Below are positions 10,900 through 19,940 of a stretch of DNA of 64,000 nt, piece by piece. The DNA lies in the NCBI GenBank assembly GCA_964036195.1, contig OZ038458.1, positions 7,564,001 to 7,628,000 of the forward strand, in the 5' to 3' direction. A program made the translations under genes and the position numbers. Below the pieces are notes generated by a model that worked only from the letters and a program-made list of their open reading frames with translations, was not told where the DNA came from and made no database searches. The stretch comes from Sphaerolaimus hirsutus. Taxonomy: Eukaryota; Nematoda; Chromadorea; Monhysterida; Sphaerolaimidae. The number at the start of each line of letters is the position of its first letter. Position 1 is the stretch's first letter.

Positions 10900-13431
10900 A
10901 TGCTGCCGATAGTGTGCGGAGGGCGGCACGCGGTCGCGCTGCGTTTGCGCTGCCCGACTGCGGCTGCGTTCGTGGCGCAGCGGCGACGTTGTAGCGGCAG
11001 CGGGAAGGCGCCAGTTGCGCCCCAGGCGGGTACCCGAAACCGGAACCGGGTACCCGTGGCTGATGATGCAGATAGTGAAAGCAGTCCGTCTGAGGGTCCA
11101 TTTAGGCAGCAGCAGTCGTATGATAAGAAAGGCACTTTGAATTATATTACCAAGAGGGATTTGAAGTACCACAGGTAATTTTAATTTTTTCCTGTTTCTG
11201 GTAGTTTGATGCAATTTCTGTTGGCATTGATTGTGTTCAAGGTGACTTCTTAAGTTCAAAAAGAAGACTTTCTATGTTGTCTTTACTGGAAACTTAAATG
11301 AGTTCTTACACGTGCGCATGAACCTTCACCAAACTTGAATAAATCCGTATGGTCTGATTTCGGCGTTTGACATTTTATCTGTCGACGGCTCATATTTCTT
11401 CACTTTCCCACACTCGCTCCACTCGTCAGACAGCAAATGATGCACGGCGGCTTTGGCGGGCGGCACGAGTCTGGCGGCGGTGCCGAGCACGACGGACACG
11501 ACGCAGAGGAGGGGCTCCGACAGCTGTACATTGAGATGACCCCGCTGCGCAAATGGCTCATGGTGCTCACTGGATTGTACTCTAGACGGGCAGATGTGCC
11601 CGATTATATACCGTTGGTGTATTTGGGGTGCTTTTGGCAACGCGCCAGGTCGGAATTTGTTCAGCACAAGAGGTTGTTTTTCGCTTAACCCGCGATGTCG
11701 AGAAGTTACACACATTGCTGTTAAATCAAACATATTCCATCTGAATAAAAGACCAAAAGTGTTTTATTAATTTTGTTTTTCAGATTACGCCATGATCAGT
11801 ATGATTAGGTAAATTTATGCAAATTCCGACCAGGTTACACATTCAATGTGTCGGGCGCCTTACGCGTGCCCTAAGTTCCTATTGAATGTGGGTAGGGTTG
11901 GGACGACGTAGGCTCATCTAACATCCCAACTAAACCCATCCCACATCTAAATCTACTTTGTCTCTCAAATAGACTCTATTTAATTTAAGGAATTTCAAGA
12001 CAGTCATGATGACACAAGGTAATCAATCTAATATAACATGTTAGAGTGTTTGATGGCAATTTGACACCACATGTGTTAAAACATGACAGTTGACAACTAT
12101 TGAGTGCAGTCAGTGTTATTGAGTACAACTTTACCCTGCGAAATCACCGAGTCATCGTAAGTGGCTCTTAATGTAGCACTTTTTCATCATCAACTTTTTT
12201 GCATCCATTATCCACCAAAAATGCAAGGAATACGGATCAAATATGACAGGCATCCAATTTCTGGGTCAGTATGTGGGATGGGTTTAGATGTGGGATGGCA
12301 CAGACCCGGTTGGGTGGGACCCCGAACCGACCCGAACCGAACCGAACCGCGGTTCCAAGCATGTTTAAGAACCGAGAACCGGAACCGAAAAAACACCGGA
12401 ACCGAGAACCGGCACTAATACCCGGAACCGACCTTAATGCCCGAAATAACCGAAATTTTTGTTTTATTGCCTGATCAAAATGGTTATGTGTAGTGATTTC
12501 AAAGCACCATGCCGCTTTTGGTAGTGCCATAATCCAAGCTAGGGGTGGAAAATAAGACTTTTTGCAATGGTCCCAAAGGCTTTTTTTAAATCACCTAGGG
12601 TCAAAGCAAAAATTGTTTCTGGGGCCAGTTCCGCAAAATGAGAAGTGAAATGGAAAAGGCGAAGTAAAAGCGCAAAGGCGAAGTGAAACGGCAAGTGAAT
12701 TGGCAAACGAGAAGTAAAAAAATAAAAATAAAAAGTAATTTCTCTTCGCTTTTGCCATTTCACTTGCCAATTCACTTGCCGTTTCACTTCGCCTTTGCGC
12801 TTTTACTTCTTCGTTTCGCTTTTGCCATTTCACTTCTCAGTTTTTCGGAACTGGCACCCGGTGTGGCATTTCTCATGCTTGGCGCCATTTTGCTCTGGCA
12901 CAATTGGCGCTTGGCGCTGAGGTTCGGAAAAGCGCCATGCCACTTTTGACACTTGGTGCCAATGTCCTGGTGCTTTTTCCATCACTACACATGACACTTT
13001 ACGGGGTATTCTACATGACATTTGACACTCTACAATGTCGTTCACATGACACCATTGACATCACTGATGACCTATGTATGTTCGTATTACGTTATTCAGC
13101 CAATTATTACCCGATACCTGATTTTTTTGTTAGCCGGAACCGAAATTTTAGACGTTTTGGAACCGAAAGAATCGAACCGGAACCGAACTTGAGAACCGGA
13201 ACCGAACACCGAACACCTATATCCGAACCGCAATTTTTTGGAACCTAGAACCGAGAACCAGAACCGAAAATTTTGTAAAATTCCCAACCCTATCCCCTGG
13301 CACTTATCAGACGCAGCGAGTACGGTCGAGGGCGCGACCGCCTGCGCATCATGCTGTCCACCGGGACGATGCTCACGTTCGTGTTGGTCTACGCCTTGGC
13401 GCACGTGGTTTGGAGGTCCGCCCACGGCTGA
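10900..13431 (+). CDS. FAM162/UPF0389-like mitochondrial membrane protein (3 exons)
   Basis: Predicted exons are 10900-11174, 11430-11612 (a donor at 11618 is equally in phase) and 13311-13431 (or from 13317), giving about 192 residues. The N-terminus (MLPIVCGGRHAVALRLR..., Arg- and Ala-rich, no acidic residue early) looks like a mitochondrial presequence. The second exon carries RKWLMVLTGLYSRRADVPDY, resembling the family signature of a Trp-containing LTGxY/F segment then x-V/I-P-[D/E]-[Y/F]. The third has a basic RGRDRLRI stretch, one membrane segment (MLSTGTMLTFVLVYALAHVV) and a short tail. FAM162 proteins are small inner-membrane proteins linked to hypoxia-induced cell death. The third exon is shorter than usual for the family. 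Phases agree at both junctions. The family call is moderate; an unrelated single-pass mitochondrial protein is the alternative. Confidence 0.55.
12619..12861 (-). mobile_element. Introner-like element in reverse orientation (FAM162-like intron 2)
   Basis: On the minus strand it begins GGGTGCCAGTTCCG and ends GCGGAACTGGCCCCAG, the same ends as the copies that act as introns. The interior is built from AAGTGAAATGGCAAA and its complement. Being antisense inside an existing intron, it cannot serve as an intron of this gene; it shows that the family also lands outside exons and in reverse. Confidence 0.8.
13120..13290. repeat. GAACCGGAACC-word repeat (hAT-like right end)
   Basis: The block consists of degenerate GAACCG repeats and ends AATTCCCAACCCTA. 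A second GAACC-rich block is at 12300-12450, and a TAGGGTTGGGA motif at about 11893 may be the other end. No clean 8-bp duplication was found, so boundaries are uncertain. It ends about 20 bp before the third FAM162-like exon. Confidence 0.45.
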
Positions 13432-13441
13432 TTCCAGGTAC

Positions 13442-13590
13442 TTTTCCCCCCGTGGACAACTTTGTATTAGCGTTTTGTCCGTGTTGCATTAGCGTTTTGT
13501 CGTGTTGCATTACCGTTTTGTCGTGTTCCATTAGCGTTATGTCCGCACGGACATAAGGCTAATGCATCACACCACGGGGGGAAGAAGTCC
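13442..13590. repeat. Small inverted repeat with tandem TTAGCGTTTTGTC units
   Basis: TTCCCCCCGTGG at the left pairs with CCACGGGGGGAA near 13582. Between them about four copies of a CATTAGCGTTTTGTC-like unit occur. It lies just downstream of the FAM162-like stop codon. The sequence CGCCCACGGCTGAT from the end of that gene recurs at about 13610, suggesting a local duplication around this insert. Confidence 0.5.
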
Positions 13591-14200
13591 ATGGGGGAAA
13601 CGTGAAGTTAACGCCCACGGCTGATGCTCAGTGGTGCTGTTTGCTAAGATCGCGTGATTTTTTTGGTCTGCTCTCAGATTGTAAGATTTTATGTTGTCGT
13701 ACATTCGATTGTAATCATGACGTACATCATTGACGTGTGCTCTGTGTATACCTACATAATATTTATGTATTTTTTTATTGATTATATAGCTGGAGATTTA
13801 CAGTGTCACCTTTTTATATGTAGGAGAATTATTTATTGCGTTTGTGTGTATGTGAAGGCTTGTCGAATTTCTATGAAGTTGTCAGATTTATAGTAAGTTT
13901 GAACACCAAAACTGTGCCAGTGATAGTTGGTTCCTTACTTTTTGCACCAAATGCAACGTGACTTTGGCCTGGGGCCAGTTTTTATTCACCTACAAATTGT
14001 TGCCTTGCCTGATAGATAGCGTTAGGGCGATATAACTTTTCGGTATCTAAGTCAATTTTGGACGGCTCACATAGTCCCAACCCTGTTTCCCATCTGCCAG
14101 GTGAATCTACTTTTGGTGAACTTTTTTATAGAGAAACGTGCAGTCTTCAACTTGGCATTTGTCATGGCACTACGTAACAGTTTGCGAGATTGATTCTAAT

Positions 14201-14611
14201 TACCGTATTTCTTTGAAATACCCCCCGGGGGGTGATTGTTTCATAGCGGTCCCGAGAGGGGGGGGGGGTTAAACGAGGGGGTTATTATTTCGCCCAAAAT
14301 GTTTTCAAATCCTAGTACAAAATCGTCGTTTGTGATGTACACTGGGGTAGAAAAATGCATCTATAACTGACATGGATAGACTCCTGTAGACTAATAGTAG
14401 TACGTAGATGGTATAAACACTGTTCTAACGTGATTACGACATATTTAGTTTGAACGTGTGTTCTGCACTGCATTACGCAGAACACAAACTGCAGTATTTG
14501 TCATGTACGTTCTCTTTACACTCAATCTGGGGGGTATTTCGAGGGGGGGGGGGCGTGATTATTTCATAGTGGTCTCGAGAGGGGGGGGGGGTATTTCGAG
14601 GAAATACGGTA
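14201..14611. mobile_element. TA-flanked TACCGTA...TACGGTA MITE
   Basis: The ends are TACCGTATTTCTTTGAAATA and its near complement TATTTCGAGGAAATACGGTA, with TA at both borders. The interior has G-rich arms (GGGGTATTTCGAGG) and a core shared with other copies (GTACGTAGATGG, GTGTTCTGCA, GTCATGTACGTTCTC). The TA borders fit a Tc1/mariner-type target. No coding content. Confidence 0.8.
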
Positions 14612-14983
14612 AGTAATTCTTTTCGAAAATGTTGAGATTTGGCGTGTGGTCGGTCATCGGCAAAAAATAAATTTTGGGCCAGATTTGGTTCTGAAAGTTC
14701 ACTTTGATTTCGTACTCAGTAAATTCGACTGATTCCCCCTTTCGAGTAATTTTCTTTTTTACCGGAGGATAATTGTTAAAAATACTAACTGTGTAAATAT
14801 GATAAGCCAACATTAAATAACAACTGCTTGTTTCTCGCATCGCTGCCCACCAGCATCGCTGCCAATATTTCTAATTTTGGCATTTTCATTTCGCCTTTCT
14901 CCTCTGTTTTACTGACTCAACCTCCAAACTCAACCTAAATAACCTCCAGCTGAACCTATTTACACACAAAATGGACTCGCAAC

Positions 14984-16387
14984 TAGGGTTCAAACGATAT
15001 CACTTTTCGATATCGATATTCGATATTCGATATTTTTTCAAAATTTTCGATATCGATATTTGATATTCGATATTTTTTCAAAATTTTCGATATCGATATT
15101 CGATATTCGATATATTTTAAAAATTTTCGATATCGATATTCGATACGATATGGACCCTCGATATCGATATTCGATACTAAAAAATGGTCGATATTCGATA
15201 TCGATATTTCGATATTTTCGATATTCGATATTTAGCTTTTGGTATAGCAAGGCATATTTCAAGCAGCATATTGTACAGGGGTGGGCATCTTCAGTTACCG
15301 CTGGAAAAACGCGATAGCTTGAGCTACGGTTGAGCTATCACAGTGAAATTTTAACACAATAGAGTAGACTCCATAGGACACCTATTCTGAAGTTTGCAAC
15401 CCAAACGGCCACATTTTGGGTGAGTAGTGGAACACACCGTTTTTAGTGTAATTTTGTGACTAGGCGTCACCCATAGGATAAATCGAGGGTGGCATTTGAG
15501 GGGGGGGGGGGGGTCACCGGTCTTTGGTGTTGTCCCATTCTGTCGTACATTGGCCGATTTGGATGCCCTTTGAGTGTGTTGGGGTTTGGGGTCGGGGCTA
15601 CAACCAAATTCTTTGTTTTTCTCGAATAGTCCCCCAGTCCTGAGATAACGGGGGTCAAGTCACAAAATTACACTAAAAACTGTGTGTTCCACAACTCACC
15701 CAAAATGTGGCCGTTTGGGTTGCAAACTTCGGAATAGGTGTCCTATGGAGTCTACTCTATTGTGCTAAAATTTCACTGCGATAGCTCAACCGTAGCTCAA
15801 GCTATCGCGTTTTTCCAGCGGTAACTGAAAATGCCCATCCCTGTATTTTCATATGTTTGCAAACATAGTTGATTATCTCTTTACTGAAAAGTACAATTGA
15901 TTTTAACAAGGTTTACAATGGTCAGAATGAGAAAATCGAAGAAAAAAACATGACAAATCAAATTGTATCAGACAAACAAAAATTGGTAGATATTACAATT
16001 CATACTTATAACCCAATTGTTTAAGGCCATGTTGCAAAGAAGCAGCATATCAGCACTTTCTGGCTTCAAATTTGAGGTAGGTAGTTCAGTAGGTATGTGG
16101 CCAAACCAAATACAAGAAATGTGGAGTAAGCACTCCAACAAAGATGACTTTTACTCAACAACTTAGATACTATAAGCAACTCAAATTAATCACAAATATC
16201 TCAAAACAAAAATAATAACTTAATTAAGGACATTATACAGGTTCGATATATCGAAAATATGGTCGATATTCGATATCGATATTCGATATTTTTTTAAAAT
16301 TTTCGATATCGATATTCGATATTCGATATTAAAAAATGGTCGATATCCGATATTCGATATTCGATACGATATATCGTTTGAACCCTA
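14984..16387. mobile_element. hAT-type element with ATCGATATTCG interior, inserted in zinc-finger A
   Basis: The termini are TAGGGTTCAAACGATAT and its exact complement ATATCGTTTGAACCCTA. The 8-bp target duplication CTCGCAAC is exact (14976-14983 and 16388-16395). Arms of ATCGATATTCGATATT words flank a unique core and a second nested element. Removing the element and one target copy restores a frame matching the paralogue at 19941. No transposase reading frame is present. Confidence 0.93.
15276..15843. mobile_element. Long inverted-repeat element nested in the ATCGATATTCG element
   Basis: The ends are CAGGGGTGGGCATCTTCAGT and a near-complement ending GCCCATCCCTG, in hAT-like style. The inverted arms extend about 200 bp (for example CGATAGCTTGAGCTACGG against CCGTAGCTCAAGCTATCG). 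Flanking 8-mers ATATTGTA and TATTTTCA do not match well, so the target duplication is unconfirmed. Confidence 0.75.
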
Positions 16388-16501
16388 CTCGCAACGGAAG
16401 CGTCAATGTGCCCACTGCGACTTCAGCGAGCGGGACCAGTTGCTGGTGGACATTCACGCAGCCACGCGGCACCCCCTGGAGCACTACAAACTGCTGCTCA
16501 G

Positions 16502-16673
16502 GTGCCAGTTCCGTGAGTGGTCAAGTGGCAAGAAAAGTGGGTGTTAAGTTGGTTGACAAGTGGTATTAAGTGGTAGATTGATTCCTGTTTTCTTGGTCGA
16601 TTCACTTGTCCTTACAACTTGGCTTAGCACTTTACACTTCTTGTCACTTGTCCCCTTGTGGAACTGGCTCCAG
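16502..16673 (+). mobile_element. Introner-like intron 1 of zinc-finger A
   Basis: The 172-nt segment starts GTGCCAGTTCCG and ends TGGAACTGGCTCCAG. It exactly separates two coding segments: CTGCTGCTCAG before and GTATCGCGCAAG after. Reading through it meets an in-frame TAA within about 45 nt, whereas removing it joins AG to G and keeps an open frame. The interior has AAGTGG and CACTTG words. Confidence 0.85.
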
Positions 16674-16808
16674 GTATCGCGCAAGGAAAAGTGTGCCCAA
16701 TCCGGCGTTTGTGGCGCCAGCGCCAGGGCCAATGGAATCTGCAAAATTGCTGGTCGATGTTCACGCCGCCAAGCAGCACCCTCTGGAGCACCACGAACTG
16801 ATGCTCAG

Positions 16809-16962
16809 GTGCCATTTCCGCACGTGGACAAGTTACAGGGAAAGTGGTAACTTGAGTGTCGACCGGTCCATTTTTATTGGTAGTTAACTTGTCATTCCTT
16901 TTCGCTTACCACTGGCTTTTTTATTGTCACTTGTCTTCTTGTGGAAGTGGCTCCAGCTCCAG
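16809..16962 (+). mobile_element. Introner-like intron 2 of zinc-finger A
   Basis: This 154-nt intron starts GTGCCATTTCCG and has the family end GTGGCTCCAG at 16956. Alignment with intron 1 puts the used acceptor six bases later (CTCCAG, 16962). It follows the second copy of the duplicated exon unit, so it probably arose by tandem duplication of exon plus introner rather than by a new insertion. Phase is the same as intron 1. Confidence 0.8.
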
Positions 16963-17122
16963 GTCTCGCGCCAGGAAAAGTGTGCCCACGCCAAGGTTTG
17001 TGGCGCCGGCGCCAGAGCCAATGGAATCTGCAGAGGTTGTCCCCCCTGTGTCGAGCGCGGTACGTGAGAAGGTATGTAAATATTATAAAATGTGCTGGGT
17101 ATATGTTTAACTCGTTTGATTC

Positions 17123-17555
17123 CTGGGGGCAGTCCCGAGCCCTGTAAAGTGTAAACTCCGATATCAAATGCCACGTAAAGTGTACGAAAAAAGATGATTT
17201 TATTACTGAAAATTTGACACTAAGCATGGCTAGTGATGTGAAAGCGCCATGGCTCTTGGCGCTATGCACATAAAAAAGCGCCATGCGCTTTTGGCGCTAG
17301 ATTTACAAAATGGCGCTTGGCGCTCGCACCAAAGCCAAAAGCGTCATGGCGCTTCTGGCGCATGACGCCATTTTGCTCTAGCGCCATTGGCAATCGTCGC
17401 TGGGGGTCGGAAAAGCGCCATGGCGCTTCGCGCAAAAGTCATGGCGCTTTTTACACCACAAAGCAAGACAATTAACAACTTGCGATGATATTGGTCATGG
17501 CAATAGACAAATCTGTATGACATTTGACACTTTTCAGGGCTGCTTTTGCCAGCAC
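17123..17555 (-). mobile_element. Introner-like element (reverse) with nested GCGCC element, zinc-finger A intron 3
   Basis: The left side, CTGGGGGCAGTCCCGAGCCC then TGTAAAG, is the complement of the 3' end seen at 9223. The right side near TTTTGCCAGCAC is degraded. A GCGCC-word element starting TAGTGATGTGAAAGCGCC is inserted from 17231 to about 17455. Confidence 0.55.
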
Positions 17556-17997
17556 GTTTGCGCTGCTTTAGCGGTCTGTTTGGCATATCCTTTATGCAGT
17601 TTTTGAGATGTTACTGTGTCAATAGATAGTGTAGAATACTGCAAATCCGGGCGGAAGGTCCGAACATAATCCTTCTAGTGTTCCATATTGATGCAAAGTA
17701 GCTGTCTACCGCGCAGAAATCCGAGTGCAACTTGTGCCACAAGCAAATTTCTAAGTCGAACCTGCCAAGGCACATGCGCGTGTACACGGGCGAGAAGCCG
17801 CACGCCTGCCACCAGTGCGGCGCCAAGTTCCGGGATACAGACACGCTCACGAAACATAGGCGCCGACACACAGCCGAGCTGCCGCATGCGTGCCCGCTGT
17901 GCGAGTGGCGCTACAGCACGCCCGGCACGAAATTCAACTCCATCGATGTGCTTTTTTTGGATTGCCGCATTGGTTGTGTTGGGAAATTATACAATGT

Positions 17998-18102
17998 TAC
18001 CGTATTTTTTCTAAAAGAAGGGCGCCCTTCTATTTTTTTCGTCGACTTTTTTACCTGCCCTTCTATTGGAGACCTGCCTTTCTATTAGAAGAAATACCGT
18101 AA
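17998..18102. mobile_element. Short TACCGTA MITE with TTCTATTAGAAG words
   Basis: It starts TACCGTATTTTTTCTAAAAG and ends CTATTAGAAGAAATACCGTA, with TTCTATTGGAG words between. It lies in a zinc-finger A intron. A better preserved relative is at 25863-26063. Confidence 0.6.
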
Positions 18103-18645
18103 TAAGTTTAGTTTTTGGCATAAGTTTTTTGGAAGCTAGTTCGTACTACACCGGTCTGCAGCGGATCGGTTTGTTCAAAGATGTGCGATACGCTGGATTT
18201 GGCTACCAAAAAAGTGCTTTGGCTGAATTGAATTTCACTCCAGGCCGCGTCGGCTCGCACTTGCGACAAATGCATCCCGGGCACAATGTGGACATTGGTC
18301 GCGTTCAGGTAAATGATGCATGAAAAATGGCAGACAGTTTTTTTTCCATTTGAGTATGGGTGTAGTTAGCTGTGGAATTATTTCTCAACCGCCATTCCCA
18401 CCATAATTCCACTCGAAAATTGGCAGGGCTATCGAAGTAAGTATCTAACCTAGACTAGATTTAGATCAAGATACAGATGACATTTTTCATCGAAATATTG
18501 TCAAAGCTACTGTTGAAGGAGCATTGGCCCCACACTCGAACCCTCAAAGCTAAACTAAGAAATCAAAAACTCTCAGAGCCCAACGACGACAGCGATCACA
18601 TACAAGCGACAGTTTGGCGGCGCGGCCGCCCCCGTGCGGCATTAG

Positions 18646-19940
18646 CAGCCGCGCGGCAAGATTATCATGTCGTTGCACATATACTTGGTGGACATCACAC
18701 TTAGTATAAAAACCTACCATAACCCATCTGAATAAGGAACCAAAATTATACAGTTTTTCCTTCATAATATTTCGTTTTTACTATGGAATTGTTAATTACG
18801 AAATTTATCACAAGATTTTATTCGTTAAATTATGGTAGGTTTCCATACTAGGTGTGCTGTCCGCTGAATATACGAAGGGACCAAGATCCACGCACTGGGT
18901 GATTAACAATCGTCTGTTTGTGTGAAAACATGTACAATTTTGTTGTTGTTTTTTTTTGCTATCTCATGTGAAACTAGAGTTACCTATTAATGCAATTCTA
19001 TGGAAAGAAACAATCCTATAGAGGGCACAGTGCACACGCATTTGATGTGCGTCCCAAAAAATCTAATCTAGAAGTTCGCACTAACCCAAAGAAATTTGAA
19101 GAATAAATCATTTTAACTATGAAATGAGTGGAATCCATCCATCCATTGAAATTCCAATTTTCGACACAAATTTTTAGGTATTCGAAATTGTTCAATAAGA
19201 CAATCGAGTTTAATTATGTAAAATTACCTCGATGTAATTGAAAATCAGAATTTTGATATTTTGTATGAATGAATTGAGATTTTAGTCATTTATTTGCCGG
19301 TGGAGTCCAAGTTTTTTTCTCTGTAAAATGATGTTTGTTTGTTTGTTTCAGTTTCACTTTTGTTGATGTTCGTTCTGTTCTCGTGAGTTTGAAATCGGTT
19401 CAAAGGTCTTTTTTGCAAAGCTAGGTATGTTTTTTATTTTGCTTTCCTTTTGCATCTTTCTGTACAAATGGCGTAAATAAATATGAGTAAACATATCTAG
19501 CATTTTTGGATATGAGAATGAGTTTGCTATTATACTTGTTACGCTGAACCTACTATATTTTTATCAATTTATACCTACACGTCATGTAACATTTTTGGAT
19601 CGATTTGACGTTCACGCTGGTGATTTGACGTTCAGGCTTACGCTGGGTAATATTTATTGGTTCCAAGTAAAATACTTTTTAAATGGTAACGTAAAGGTGA
19701 GTATTTTTCTCACAGAAAATGTAAAGTTAAGTACTTTTTGATTTTGAGGCGCCCGCTTTAACAAAATAATAATCCCCCTCGAATAGTCCCCCTTGAATAA
19801 TCTCCCCTCAAAAAAAGTCTGACGAAAAAAAAATTCCCCAGGGGGATTATTCAAGCAAATACGGTATTTATTTTACATTTTAGTTCCTTTTGGGCACGCA
19901 ATCATCCATCCAACCATCCAGCTGCACCTTCGACGACAAG
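18646..19940. repeat. Spacer between zinc-finger genes A and B
   Basis: An inverted repeat at about 18691-18861 has arms ACATCACACTTAGTAT and its complement plus AACCTACCATAA; one arm recurs at 52290. The rest to about 19640 is AT-rich with nothing recognised. A right half of a TACCGTA element (CGAATAGTCCCCC words, ending AAATACGGTA) occupies about 19760-19865, just upstream of gene B. Confidence 0.5.

Larger units (their letters stand above)
16438..17035 (+). repeat. Intragenic tandem duplication in zinc-finger A
   Basis: The unit LLVDIHAATRHPLEHYKLLLR + intron + YRARKSVPNPAFVAPAPG + PMESA is repeated with changes (LLVDVHAAKQHPLEHHELML; SRARKSVPTPRFVAPAPE). Gene B has only one copy of the first half. 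The duplicated unit contains the introner, so intron number rose by duplication. Confidence 0.85.
14971..18645 (+). pseudogene. C2H2 zinc-finger gene A, interrupted at codon 5 by a hAT-type element
   Basis: The ancestral exons read 14971-14983 plus 16396-16501, then 16674-16808, 16963-17071, 17717-17947, 18162-18308 and 18577-18645; every junction phase agrees. The protein starts MDSQ and continues RKRQCAHCDFSERDQLLVD. After two copies of a HAAxxHPLEHxxLxLR / PMESA unit come zinc fingers. Finger 1 reads CNLCHKQ...RHMRVY, so its fourth ligand is Tyr where gene B has His. Finger 2 (CHQCGAKF...KHRRRH) is complete. A third, CPLCEWRY, appears to use H-x4-H of the next exon (SHLRQMH); that boundary is unsure. 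The likely role was nucleic-acid binding. A 1,404-bp insertion after nucleotide 13 of the coding sequence should destroy the N-terminus, so I call it a probable pseudogene or young insertion allele. It is the tandem paralogue of the gene at 19941. Confidence 0.75.
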
